Source: Pseudomonas oryzihabitans
GTDB lineage: Bacteria > Pseudomonadota > Gammaproteobacteria > Pseudomonadales > Pseudomonadaceae
DNA: 64,000 bases
Direction of reading: 5' to 3'
NCBI RefSeq assembly: GCF_001518815.1
Contig: NZ_CP013987.1
Coordinates: 2,192,501 to 2,256,500, forward strand
This document shows positions 19,477 to 28,054 of the stretch, piece by piece. Numbering within the stretch: the stretch's first letter is position 1; the number at the start of each line of letters is the position of its first letter. Under the pieces are notes generated by a model, which worked only from the letters and a program-made list of their open reading frames with translations, made no database searches and was not told where the DNA came from. The position numbers were made by a program, and so were the translations under genes.

Positions 19477-19816
19477 CGCGAATCCAGCCGACGCGGCTGT
19501 CTTCACCGATCAGCATGACCTTCTTCCAGGGGCGGAAGGGCGCGCTGTCCAGGACCAGGATGCGATCATCGGGGTTGAGCAGGGTGATCAGCTGGCGGTT
19601 GGCGACCACGCTACGTTCCGGCATGGAGGGATACTGCATCAACGGAATCTGTCCGCCGCGAATCTGCCAGGTCTCGCCGCTGGAGGCGTTGATGAAGGTG
19701 GGCAGGCGCGTCAGCACGATGGCCAGCGCGAAGAACCCCAGCAACAACAGGACGAGGCGATGCGTCACCGTGCGGGCGGCGGCGATATCGGGTGAAAGCT
19801 TTCCAAGCGAGGACAT
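19442..19816 (-). CDS. Small membrane-anchored hypothetical protein (124 aa)
   Basis: The protein has one N-terminal hydrophobic segment (LVLLLLGFFALAIVLTRL, about residues 21-38) and a predicted extracytoplasmic domain of about 85 residues with alternating beta-type sequence (WQIRGGQIPLMQYPSM, ITLLNPDDRILVLDSAPF, RVGWIRVTPALG). I do not recognise a named family. The 3' end overlaps the convergent ABM gene. Function is unknown. Confidence 0.65.
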   Translation of the reverse strand: MSSLGKLSPDIAAARTVTHRLVLLLLGFFALAIVLTRLPTFINASSGETWQIRGGQIPLMQYPSMPERSVVANRQLITLLNPDDRILVLDSAPFRPWKKVMLIGEDSRVGWIRVTPALGAVRVE

Positions 19817-19967
19817 GGAAAAGGCTCTGGGCGGCAGGACGGTGGAGCTTGAATGCTACCGTCAGGCGGCCAATTGACATCATTCGAATGAACGAAAGGT
19901 CAACGGCTACTCATTCGCCAGTGCCAGAGTGTGACCGGCCGCAAAGCAGCCGGCTAGAGAGGCCGCC

Positions 19968-20462
19968 TCAGGGGGCCAGTTGGCGAGTGACTTCCACGGC
20001 CTTGTCGAAGGACGGATAGCCGCTCTTGGCCACCGCGAGCTCCGCATAGGCGCTCTTGTAGGTCTGCGCCTGGATGGGATCCGCCTCGGGCACCAGGAAG
20101 GGATCGGTGTACATGCGATAGAGCAGGGCGTACGCCAGGGGATAGTGGTGGCTGGCCGACGTGTTCAGCAGTTCCAGTACATCGTCGGTCTGCGGCCCCT
20201 GCTTGATGGCCACCACCGCCCGGTAGAATTCCACCTCCCCATCGGCACTGCTGCCACCGTTGCGCAACAGCAGGGCATCCGCGAGCTTGAGCTGTTCTTC
20301 ACTGCCGCCCAGCACCAGCAGCTTGGCCTGCAAGAGGTCGTTCTGGCGCAGCAGGGTGGTCTGTTCCGCGGTCAGCGGGCGCATCTCCTCGGCCTCGTGG
20401 TGACCGCCCAGGGAGCAGCCGGCGAGTGAAACACACAGCAACGGGAGCATCCATTTCTTCAT
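19968..20462 (-). CDS. Putative lipoprotein (164 aa)
   Basis: The N-terminus MKKWMLPLLCVSLAGCS is a type II signal peptide with lipobox LAGC, so residue C16 would be lipidated and the protein membrane-anchored. The mature part is helical, with repeated leucine-rich segments (QTTLLRQNDLLQAKLLVLGG, LADALLLRNGG) and helix pairs suggesting tetratricopeptide-like packing. I find no named family. The ATG at 20462 is selected because it creates the signal peptide. It is divergent from galU. Confidence 0.75.
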   Translation of the reverse strand: MKKWMLPLLCVSLAGCSLGGHHEAEEMRPLTAEQTTLLRQNDLLQAKLLVLGGSEEQLKLADALLLRNGGSSADGEVEFYRAVVAIKQGPQTDDVLELLNTSASHHYPLAYALLYRMYTDPFLVPEADPIQAQTYKSAYAELAVAKSGYPSFDKAVEVTRQLAP

Positions 20463-20689
20463 ATCGAGATCTATCCGCGGAGTCGTGACGCTGGTTCCAA
20501 ACTTTGGACGATAGCAGTTCTTTGGCGCTTTGCGCAGAACCGGAAGCCAATCCTGGAGTCGTATCCGCACGTCCACTGAGCGCCCATGCCTGGCTATTTC
20601 CAGCGTCGCGCGCTTCGGGCATTGTATGCGACAAGCGGCTGGATAGACCGCCGTTCGTTTCGCCTTCACGTACAGATCAAAGGACTCCC

Positions 20690-21520
20690 ATGATCACCAA
20701 ATGTCTGTTTCCGGCAGCCGGCTATGGCACTCGTTTTCTCCCCGCGACCAAGGCCATGCCCAAGGAAATGCTGCCCATCGTGAACAAGCCTCTGGTGCAG
20801 TACGCCGTGGAGGAAGCTCTGGAGGCGGGCCTGCATCAAATCGGAATCGTCACCGGCCGTGGCAAGCGTTCGCTGGAAGACCATTTCGACATCAGCTACG
20901 AGCTGGAAAGCCAGATCAAGAACACCGACAAGGAAAAGTACCTGGTCGGCATTCGTAAACTGATCGACAACTGCACCTTCTCCTACACCCGTCAGGTGGA
21001 GATGAAGGGCCTGGGCCACGCCATCCTGACCGGCCGTCCGCTGATCGGTGACGAGCCCTTTGCCGTGGTGCTGGCGGACGACCTTTGCCTGAACCTCGAC
21101 GGCGACAGCGTCCTCAAGCAGATGGTGAAGCTCTACAACCAGTTCCGCTGCTCCATCGTGGCCATCCAGGAAGTCCCGGCCAACGAGACCAACAAGTACG
21201 GTGTGATCGCCGGCGAGATGATCCGTGACGACATCTACCGCGTGAACAACATGGTCGAGAAGCCCAAGCCGGAAGATGCTCCTTCCAACCTGGCGATCAT
21301 CGGTCGCTACATCCTGACGCCGGACATCTTCGACCTGATCGAGCAGACCGAGCCGGGCAAGGGTGGCGAGATCCAGATCACCGACGCCCTGATGAAGCAG
21401 GCTCAGGACGGTTGCGTGCTGGCCTACAAATTCAAGGGTCAGCGGTTCGATTGCGGTAGCGCGGAAGGCTTCGTCGAAGCCACCAACTTCTGCTTCGAGA
21501 ATCTGTACAAGGCGCTGTAA
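20690..21520 (+). CDS. galU: UTP-glucose-1-phosphate uridylyltransferase
   Basis: GalU makes UDP-glucose, the precursor for lipopolysaccharide core, exopolysaccharide and other glucosylated products. The protein has 276 residues. Nucleotidyltransferase motifs: FPAAGYGTRFLPATKAMPKEMLPIVNKP at the N-terminus, VVLADDLC in the centre, and KGGEIQITDALM with FDCGSAEGFVEA toward the C-terminus. The ATG at 20690 has AAGGA upstream and gives MITKCLFPAAGYG. It precedes gor, as in P. aeruginosa. Confidence 0.97.
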   Translation: MITKCLFPAAGYGTRFLPATKAMPKEMLPIVNKPLVQYAVEEALEAGLHQIGIVTGRGKRSLEDHFDISYELESQIKNTDKEKYLVGIRKLIDNCTFSYTRQVEMKGLGHAILTGRPLIGDEPFAVVLADDLCLNLDGDSVLKQMVKLYNQFRCSIVAIQEVPANETNKYGVIAGEMIRDDIYRVNNMVEKPKPEDAPSNLAIIGRYILTPDIFDLIEQTEPGKGGEIQITDALMKQAQDGCVLAYKFKGQRFDCGSAEGFVEATNFCFENLYKAL

Positions 21521-21539
21521 GCCGCTGCGTGCAGTCGAG

Positions 21540-21568
21540 GAGGCCACCTACGGGTGGCCTTGTCGTTT
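21540..21568 (+). terminator. Probable galU terminator
   Basis: AGGCCACC (21541-21548) pairs with GGTGGCCT (21553-21560) around a 4-nt loop. It is followed by TGTCGTTT, a weak T tract. Confidence 0.6.
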
Positions 21569-21646
21569 CTGGCGGCTGGCCACTGGCACCGCGCCATAGG
21601 GTAGCTTGCGTTATGCTGACGCCAGCAGCAGCAGAGAGAAAGCTTC

Positions 21647-23020
21647 ATGACGACCTATGATTTCGACCTCTTCGTGATAGGCGCCGGTTCGGGCGGGGTG
21701 CGTGCCGCGCGCTTCGCCGCCGACCTCGGTGCCCGGGTGGCGGTAGCGGAAAGCCGCTACCTGGGTGGCACCTGCGTCAACGTGGGCTGCATGCCCAAGA
21801 AGTACTTCATCTACGGCGCCTCCTTTCGCGATGAATTCCGCCAGGCGCGTGGCTATGGCTGGGATGCCGAGGTGCCGGCCTTCGACTGGAATACCCTGGT
21901 CGCCAGCAAGGACCACGAGATCCGCCGGCTGAATGGCATCTACCGGGCGCTGCTAGTCAACAGTGGGGTGACCCTGCTGGAAGCCCACGCGCGCATCCTC
22001 GACCCCCATACCGTCGAGGTGGAAGGCCAGCGCTACCGGTGCGAGCGCATCCTCATCGCCACCGGTGGCTGGCCGGACGTACCCGACTTCCCGGGGCGCG
22101 AGCACGCCATCACCTCGAACGAGGCCTTCTACCTGCCTGAGCTGCCCAAGCGGGTCGTGGTGGTGGGCGGTGGCTACATCGCCGTGGAATTCGCGTCGAT
22201 CTTCCAGGGGCTCGGTGCCAAGACCACCCTGTTGTATCGCCGGGAGCTGTTCCTGCGTGGCTTCGACCGCGGGGTGCGCGAACATCTGCGCGACGAGATG
22301 CTCAAGCGTGGCCACGACCTGCAATTCAACGCCGACGTGGCGCGGATCGACAAGGCCGCTGATGGCAGCCTGCAGGTGACGCTCAAGGACGGTAGCGTCC
22401 TGGAAGCCGATTGCGTCTTCTACGCCACCGGCCGCCGGCCGATGCTGGATGACCTGGGCCTGGAAAACACGGGCGTCGCCCTGGACGAGCGCGGCTTCAT
22501 CGAGGTGGGCGAGACCTTCCAGACCTCGGAGCCCTCGATCTATGCCATCGGCGACGTCATTGGCCGGGTGCAGCTGACTCCCGTTGCCCTGGCCGAAGGC
22601 ATGACCCTGGCGCGCCACCTGTTCAGTCCGGACAGCTATCGTCCGCTGAACTACGATCTGATCGCCAGCGCGGTCTTCAGCCTGCCCAACCTGGCCAGCA
22701 TCGGCCTGAGCGAGGAGGAGGCCCGCGAACGGGGCCATCGCCTGAAGATCTTCCAGAGCAGCTTCCGGCCGACCAAGCTCAGCCTGACCGAGGTGCAGGA
22801 GCGCACCCTGATGAAGCTGGTAGTGGATGCCGACAGCGATCAGGTACTGGGCTGCCACATGGTCGGACCGGATGCCGGCGAGCAGATCCAGTGCCTGGCC
22901 ATCGCCCTCAAGGCAGGGGCGACCAAGGCGTGCTTCGACGATACCCTGGGCATCCATCCCACGGCAGCGGAGGAGTGGGTGACGATGCGCAAGCCGGTCC
23001 GCGAGGACGAGGCGCGCTAG
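21647..23020 (+). CDS. gor: Glutathione-disulfide reductase
   Basis: Gor reduces oxidised glutathione with NADPH. The 457-residue flavoprotein has the FAD-binding [14 protein letters not shown], redox-active disulfide C43/C48 ([13 protein letters not shown]), NADPH-binding [37 protein letters not shown] with the arginines that favour NADPH, and C-terminal [13 protein letters not shown] containing the active-site His/Glu. It follows galU, the order known in Pseudomonas. Confidence 0.96.
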   Translation: MTTYDFDLFVIGAGSGGVRAARFAADLGARVAVAESRYLGGTCVNVGCMPKKYFIYGASFRDEFRQARGYGWDAEVPAFDWNTLVASKDHEIRRLNGIYRALLVNSGVTLLEAHARILDPHTVEVEGQRYRCERILIATGGWPDVPDFPGREHAITSNEAFYLPELPKRVVVVGGGYIAVEFASIFQGLGAKTTLLYRRELFLRGFDRGVREHLRDEMLKRGHDLQFNADVARIDKAADGSLQVTLKDGSVLEADCVFYATGRRPMLDDLGLENTGVALDERGFIEVGETFQTSEPSIYAIGDVIGRVQLTPVALAEGMTLARHLFSPDSYRPLNYDLIASAVFSLPNLASIGLSEEEARERGHRLKIFQSSFRPTKLSLTEVQERTLMKLVVDADSDQVLGCHMVGPDAGEQIQCLAIALKAGATKACFDDTLGIHPTAAEEWVTMRKPVREDEAR

Positions 23021-23043
23021 GCAGGCGCCTCACCTTCAGTAGA

Positions 23044-24051
23044 TCACTTGGGAAGCGGCGCCGCGACGGGCGCGGCTTCCACCGCCTCACGCCGGGCATA
23101 GCGCTGCGCCAGCACCGCGCAGACCATCAGCTGGATCTGGTGGAACAGCATGATCGGCAGCAGCACCGGACCCATGGTGCTGCCGGCGAACAGTACCTTG
23201 GCCATGGGTACGCCCGTGGCCAGGCTCTTCTTGGAGCCGCAGAAGACCACGGTGATCTCGTCTTCCTTGCTCATGCCCAGCAGCCGTGCGCTGTAACAGG
23301 TGGCGAGCAGCACCAAGGTCAGCAGGGTCGCGCAGATGAACACCAGGCCCACCAGCGACAGCATCGGCGTTTCTCGCCACAGGCCTTCGATCACCGCGGC
23401 ACTGAAGGCGGTATAGACCACCAGCAGGATGGAACCCTGGTCGACGAACTTGAGCTTGCCCTTGTGGCGGTCCACCCAGTGGCCGATGACCGGGCGCAGC
23501 AGCTGGCCGGCGACGAAGGGCAGCAGCAACTGGACGCAGATCTTGACGATGGCGTCCAGGGTGCTCTGGCCGTCAGAGCCGCCATGGGCGTCGAGCAGCA
23601 GCCGTACCAGCAGCGGCGTGAGGAAGATACCTAGCAGGCTGGACAGGGAGGCACTGCAGACCGCCGCCGACACATTGCCGCGGGCCATGGAAACGAAGGC
23701 AATGGAAGACTGCACCGTGGCCGGCAGGGCGCACATGAACAGCACACCAAGGTAGAGCTCCGGCGTCACCAGGGGCGCCAGCAGCGGCTGCAACGCCCAC
23801 CCGAGCAGTGGAAAGGTGACGAAGGTGAAGGCAAACACCAGCAGGTGCAGCCGCCAGTGGGTGATGCCCGCCACCAGTGCCTGGCGGGACAGCTTGGCGC
23901 CGTGCAGGAAGAACAGCAGGCCGATGGCGATGTTGGTCACCACGTTGGCGATCTGGGCCGCGAGGCCGCGGCAGGGCAGCACGCTGGCGAGGATCACCGT
24001 GGCGACCAACAGCAGGGTAAAGTTATCGGGCATCAGGCGGGGACGAGCCAT
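23044..24051 (-). CDS. Bile acid:sodium symporter-like transporter (YfeH/SBF-like)
   Basis: The 335-residue inner-membrane protein has about nine to ten hydrophobic segments and the SBF-like features LPATVQSSIAFVSMARGNVSAAVCSASLSSLLG and VFCGSKKSLATGVPMAKVLF. This is the SBF_like group (E. coli YfeH), distinct from arsenite and bile acid transporters; the substrate is unknown. The ATG at 24051 has GAGAGA upstream. It is transcribed divergently from an AraC regulator with only 76 bp between the two starts, suggesting regulation by that protein. Confidence 0.88.
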   Translation of the reverse strand: MARPRLMPDNFTLLLVATVILASVLPCRGLAAQIANVVTNIAIGLLFFLHGAKLSRQALVAGITHWRLHLLVFAFTFVTFPLLGWALQPLLAPLVTPELYLGVLFMCALPATVQSSIAFVSMARGNVSAAVCSASLSSLLGIFLTPLLVRLLLDAHGGSDGQSTLDAIVKICVQLLLPFVAGQLLRPVIGHWVDRHKGKLKFVDQGSILLVVYTAFSAAVIEGLWRETPMLSLVGLVFICATLLTLVLLATCYSARLLGMSKEDEITVVFCGSKKSLATGVPMAKVLFAGSTMGPVLLPIMLFHQIQLMVCAVLAQRYARREAVEAAPVAAPLPK

Positions 24052-24127
24052 GGTCTCTCTCGGGTTGTCTGCGAATAGCCTCAAGGCTATCGTCTCCTGA
24101 TTGAGCCGACTAACGCGAAAAGCCCCA

Positions 24128-24922
24128 ATGATGTCGTCAAACGGACAGTCTGCGGTCGAACGTCCCGTTCCCGAACTCACCAACCTGCCGCGGCGCCTCT
24201 ATGCCCGGGTCGAATCCCTGGCGCAACCCGCCTGGACGCCCTGGCACCGGCACCCCTGGGGGCAGCTGTCCTATGCCATCAAGGGTGTGCTGACGGTGAC
24301 CACGGCCGAAGGCAGCTACGTGGCACCGCCACAGCGGGCGGTGTGGATCGCCGCCGATGTCGAGCACCAGGTGCGCTCTTCGCCCAAGGCCGAGATGCGC
24401 AGTCTCTATGTGGGCGCCGAGGCAGCGCCCTACGTAGGCGAGCGCTGTCGGGTGGTGGCGGTGAGTCCGTTGATTCGCGAGCTGATCAAGACCTTCAGTG
24501 GCTTCGCGCGGGAGTATGACGAGGCAGGGCCCGAGGGTAGGCTGGTGTCGGTGATGCTGGACCAGTTGCAGGCGGCGCCGGAAGTGGGGCTGTCCCTGCC
24601 GGCGCCGCAGGACGGTCGGTTGCGTCTGCTGTGCGAGGCGCTGGCGGCCAATCCGTCGGACGAACGCACCCTGGCGCAGTGGTCAGGGGTGCTGGGGGCT
24701 TCGGAAAAGACCCTGAGTCGGGCCTTCCTGCGTGATACCGAGTTGACCTTCCGAACCTGGCGGCAGCGGTTGCGGCTGATCAGTGCGCTGGAGCGCCTGG
24801 AGCAGGGCGTTGCGGTCACGGAAGTCGCCCTGGACTGCGGCTACAACTCACCGTCGGCCTTTATCGCCGCCTTTCGCCGGCAGTTCGGCGCGACACCCGG
24901 GGCCTTCGCCCTGGGCGTCTAG
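24128..24922 (+). CDS. AraC-family transcriptional regulator
   Basis: The 264-residue protein has an N-terminal cupin ligand/oligomerisation domain (WHRHPWGQLSYAIKGVLTVTT) and a C-terminal pair of AraC helix-turn-helix motifs (ERTLAQWSGVLGASEKTLSRAFLRDTELTFRTWRQRLRL and VTEVALDCGYNSPSAFIAAFRRQFGATPGAF). Two ATG codons at 24128 and 24131 are equally possible starts; a TTG at 24101 is less likely. It is divergent from the SBF-like transporter gene and is probably its regulator. The effector is unknown. Confidence 0.9.
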   Translation: MMSSNGQSAVERPVPELTNLPRRLYARVESLAQPAWTPWHRHPWGQLSYAIKGVLTVTTAEGSYVAPPQRAVWIAADVEHQVRSSPKAEMRSLYVGAEAAPYVGERCRVVAVSPLIRELIKTFSGFAREYDEAGPEGRLVSVMLDQLQAAPEVGLSLPAPQDGRLRLLCEALAANPSDERTLAQWSGVLGASEKTLSRAFLRDTELTFRTWRQRLRLISALERLEQGVAVTEVALDCGYNSPSAFIAAFRRQFGATPGAFALGV

Positions 24923-24925
24923 GGA

Positions 24926-25582
24926 TCAGGCGGTGGCGCCGAGCAGGCTCAGGTAATCACCAAAGCCACCCCGGGCGCGGCAGTCCAGCCGCGAGCTGGT
25001 ACGGACGCGTACGCTGTTGCTCCAGGCGATCCGCGCGCCCTGGGTCTTGAGCGCCGTGACCAGGCTGACGTCCTCGTCCACGGTAATTGACGGGAAGCCC
25101 CCAGCCTGCAGATAGGCCGTCGCCGAGATGCCGAAGTTGGCGCCATGGATGTGCTGATGGCCTTCACGGTCATGATAGGCCGCCTCGTAGCGGGCTCTCA
25201 GGCTGGGCGAGTGGGGAGCCCAGTCGTCCACCTCGACTACGCCACAGACCGCGTCGGCACCATAGGCGAGCTGGGCGGCGAACCAGTCCGGCGCCACCTC
25301 GGAGTCCGCATCGGTGCAGGCCAGCCAGCGGGCGCCGCGTTGGATCAGGTGCGCGGCGCCCGTCGCCCGGGTCAGGCCTACGTTGCACGCCCAGACCTCC
25401 AGAGCGGTCACCGGCAGACGCCGGACGATGTCGGCGGTGCCATCGGTGCAGCTGTCCAGAACGATGACGATCTGGACCTCTTCACCCAGCAGGGCCGGAT
25501 GCCGTGCTGCGCGTAGAACGGATTGCAGACAGCGTTCGACGTGTTGCTCTTCGTTATGGGCAGGTATCACGGCACCTATCAT
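24926..25582 (-). CDS. Family 2 glycosyltransferase
   Basis: The 218-residue protein has the GT-A start MIGAVIPAHNEEQHVERCLQS, VLDSCTDGTAD, and the metal/nucleotide-sugar site CTDADSEVAPDWF (a DAD version of the DXD motif). HGANFGISATAYLQAGGFPS and VDEDVSLVTAL fill the acceptor side. No membrane segment is apparent, so it is probably a soluble cytosolic transferase. Its start overlaps the methyltransferase stop (ATGA). It is the last gene of a four-gene operon and converges on the AraC regulator gene with a 3-bp gap. Confidence 0.88.
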   Translation of the reverse strand: MIGAVIPAHNEEQHVERCLQSVLRAARHPALLGEEVQIVIVLDSCTDGTADIVRRLPVTALEVWACNVGLTRATGAAHLIQRGARWLACTDADSEVAPDWFAAQLAYGADAVCGVVEVDDWAPHSPSLRARYEAAYHDREGHQHIHGANFGISATAYLQAGGFPSITVDEDVSLVTALKTQGARIAWSNSVRVRTSSRLDCRARGGFGDYLSLLGATA

Positions 25583-26178
25583 AGAAGCTGCTCCCGGCGG
25601 GCGACGGAGGTGGGGTCGGAGGACCAGAGGGTAAGGACGAAATCGGCTTCTTCGAGCTGGCTCAGGCGGTGCAGGCCGGGCAGGGCGGCCATTCGCGCAT
25701 GGACCTGGTCGCCGGTCAGGGCGCACCCCTCGATGGGATGGCGCCAGTGGCAGCCGAGCAGCACGCCACCAGGGAGCAGGGCACGTTGCGCCTGCGACAG
25801 CAGCGTGTCGAGACCGTCAGTGCCGAGGTAATAGCCGATCTCGCTGATGACGATGAGGTCGAAGGTGCCTTGCGGCCATGCGCCGGGCAGCAGTAGATGA
25901 CGCACCTCGACATGGCCCTGGTCGGCCAGGCGTTCGCTGGCGGTGGCCACCGCCGAGGCGTTGCCGTCGCTCACCAGCAGCCGGTCGCAGCGATCGGCCA
26001 GGCGGCGTGACAATTCGCCGGTAGAGCAACCCGGTTCATAGCCCTGGGCATAGCGTTGGTGAGGCAGCATGGCCAGAGTCAGGTCGCGCTTGCGCGCTTC
26101 GTACCAGCGGTGGCGATAGTCCCAGGGGTCTTCACTGTCGGCGTAGAGCGAGTCGAAATAGCTCATGGAGACGGTCAT
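25579..26178 (-). CDS. SAM-dependent methyltransferase, NodS-like
   Basis: The 199-residue protein has the SAM-binding motif I as YEPGCSTGELSRRLADRC, an acidic residue after strand 2 (LLVSDGNASAV) and the post-motif FDLIVISEIGYYL. The N-terminal SYFDSLYADSEDPWDYRHRWYEARKRDLTLAMLP pattern is typical of the NodS group, whose founding member N-methylates deacetylated chito-oligosaccharides. The start overlaps the PIG-L stop by ATGA, and its own stop overlaps the glycosyltransferase start. The actual substrate is unknown. Confidence 0.85.
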   Translation of the reverse strand: MTVSMSYFDSLYADSEDPWDYRHRWYEARKRDLTLAMLPHQRYAQGYEPGCSTGELSRRLADRCDRLLVSDGNASAVATASERLADQGHVEVRHLLLPGAWPQGTFDLIVISEIGYYLGTDGLDTLLSQAQRALLPGGVLLGCHWRHPIEGCALTGDQVHARMAALPGLHRLSQLEEADFVLTLWSSDPTSVARREQLL

Positions 26179-26936
26179 GTGAGGTAGACCTCCCAGGCAC
26201 GCGTCAGGCGGGTGACGACGGTGTCCGGCAGAATCGGCCCCTGGCCCGTGCTGCTGTCCTCGGTCAACTGACTGCCGAAGGCATTCACCGCCTGCCTCTT
26301 GAGCGCCACGACGTCGTCTTCAAGATCGAGGCGCTGGGCGCGGGCCCAGGGTACCCGGGCATCGCCGGGCGCCGCCCAGTGCCAGGTCCAGATCGGCACC
26401 TCGATGCAGCGGGCTCCCCGCACCCGGCAGGCTTCCACTGCGGCGCGGCCGGTGGCCTCGTGATCGGGGTGGCCATCCAGGCGCCAGGTGGCGAAGACCA
26501 CGTCCTCGGGCGTGAGGAAATCCAGCAGGCGTTGGCACAGGAGGTCTTCCTGCTCGCTCACCTGGCCATCGGGGATCGCCAGCCGGGTCACGGTGGTACG
26601 CTCCAGCTGCAGACGGCGCAGGGCCTCGCGGGTTTCCAGCGGTCGGGTGTTGCGTAGTCGGCTGGCTGGCCACAGCGTCGATTGCGGATGGCTGCCGTCG
26701 CCGTCGGTGACCGCTACCAGCGCCAGGCGCCGACCCAGTTCGCCCAGCAGGCAGAGCAGCCCGCCGCAACCGAGAATCTCATCATCCGGGTGAGGGGCGA
26801 CGACCACCGCCCGGTGCCCCGGTGGTACCAGCTGGGAAGCTTCCACGGCCGGCATGTCGGCAAAGCCGCTCCACTGCAGCCAGGCTTCGGGTGTGGTGCC
26901 TGTTCCTTGAATCTGACGATCACCTACAGTTGCCAA
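26175..26936 (-). CDS. PIG-L/LmbE family N-deacetylase
   Basis: The 253-residue protein carries the zinc motifs of the PIG-L family: PHPDDEILGCGG near residues 48-59 and DGHPDHEATGRAA in the second half. Members remove N-acetyl groups from GlcNAc-containing small molecules. I use a TTG start at 26936 because GGAGG lies seven bases upstream and it overlaps the preceding gene by 13 bp; the next ATG is 27 codons in. It is the second gene of the four-gene operon. Confidence 0.85.
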   Translation of the reverse strand: MATVGDRQIQGTGTTPEAWLQWSGFADMPAVEASQLVPPGHRAVVVAPHPDDEILGCGGLLCLLGELGRRLALVAVTDGDGSHPQSTLWPASRLRNTRPLETREALRRLQLERTTVTRLAIPDGQVSEQEDLLCQRLLDFLTPEDVVFATWRLDGHPDHEATGRAAVEACRVRGARCIEVPIWTWHWAAPGDARVPWARAQRLDLEDDVVALKRQAVNAFGSQLTEDSSTGQGPILPDTVVTRLTRAWEVYLT

Positions 26937-27946
26937 GGAGCACCCTCCAGCAGATTGAGATCACCCAGCACGGCCAGGTCGCGTTCGGCGTGGCTCTGGC
27001 GCAGATAGACGGGCAGGTCCGCCATATGGCGCGCGCAATAGGCGTCACGACACAGCGGAGCGGCGCCAAAGGCGCGACCGGCATGGCGAATAACGATCTC
27101 CGAGCACTGTTCCACCACGGCACGTAACTGGCAGATGGGATAGCGGGCGTCTGCGGTGGGTTCGCGATCTATCCAGGCGGCCGCCTGGCGAAGCGCGGTC
27201 GCCGCGCCAAGCAGGGCGGCGTCCACATGCCCCAGGTGGGCCAGGGCGTGAGGTTCGCGATGGCGCTTGCAATGGGCCCGCAAGGTATCGGCCAAGGCGG
27301 TAGCCGACCCATACCAGCAGGCCGCGATGCCGCCACCGCCATGCCAGAAGCCGGGACGATGCAGATAGCGACCCGGCGCGCCAACGAGAACGCCCGCGGC
27401 GCCGTCGAACAGGACGTCGACGCTACCAGTGGCCTGCATGCCCACGGCGCGCCAGCCGTCCTGCGTCACCTCGACGCCGGGTTGATTCATTTCCACGGCG
27501 ACCAGCATCGGATGATCGTCCATCCAGGCGGTCACCAGCGCGTGGCTGACCAGCGAAGCGCCCGAGCACCAGGACTTGCGGCCATGCAGGGTGACCATGC
27601 TGTCGGCGCCATAGCGGACCAGCAGGCGCGCATCCGGCGGTTCGGCCGCCCAGACACCCCAAAGGCTGTCGGGCAATGGTACGAAACCATCCAGTTCGCT
27701 CAGGATGGCGAGGGCATCGGTGTGGCCTTCGTACAGCTTGACCAGACCCAGGTCGTGATTGGCCACCTTGGCCAGGGCGCGCCAGCGATCCAGAGTCTGC
27801 CCCTGGCCTGGCAGCGGCAGGCGGTCGAGACCACGCTGATTGAGAATCTGGAGGCGGTGTTGCAGCAGTACAGGAGTGACCTCTTCATAGGCCCACTCGT
27901 CCAGGGTGTCCTGAAGGCTATCCAGATCGATCGACATCGGCTCCAT
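26924..27946 (-). CDS. Acyl-CoA dehydrogenase-like flavoprotein
   Basis: About 340 residues with the three-part acyl-CoA dehydrogenase architecture: helical N-domain, beta middle domain (LHGRKSWCSGASLVSHALVTAW; FDGAAGVLVGAPGRYL) and helical C-domain (AVVEQCSEIVIRHAGRAFGAAPLCRDAYCARH; LPVYLRQSHAERDLAVLG). The catalytic glutamate of classical dehydrogenases is not obvious, so it may be an oxidase, a monooxygenase or a divergent dehydrogenase. The start is uncertain: ATG 27946, ATG 27937 or GTG 27973, none with an ideal ribosome binding site. It opens the four-gene operon, 108 bp downstream of ligD. Confidence 0.8.
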   Translation of the reverse strand: MEPMSIDLDSLQDTLDEWAYEEVTPVLLQHRLQILNQRGLDRLPLPGQGQTLDRWRALAKVANHDLGLVKLYEGHTDALAILSELDGFVPLPDSLWGVWAAEPPDARLLVRYGADSMVTLHGRKSWCSGASLVSHALVTAWMDDHPMLVAVEMNQPGVEVTQDGWRAVGMQATGSVDVLFDGAAGVLVGAPGRYLHRPGFWHGGGGIAACWYGSATALADTLRAHCKRHREPHALAHLGHVDAALLGAATALRQAAAWIDREPTADARYPICQLRAVVEQCSEIVIRHAGRAFGAAPLCRDAYCARHMADLPVYLRQSHAERDLAVLGDLNLLEGAPWQL

Positions 27947-28054
27947 CCCGTGGCTGGCGACGGCGCTGTCCACGACAACGCTCGTTAGTGCAGACCACGG
28001 GTAGCGATAAGGGGTTTCGCTTAGGCGGTACGTTGGCCGACGATAGGCGCGTCG

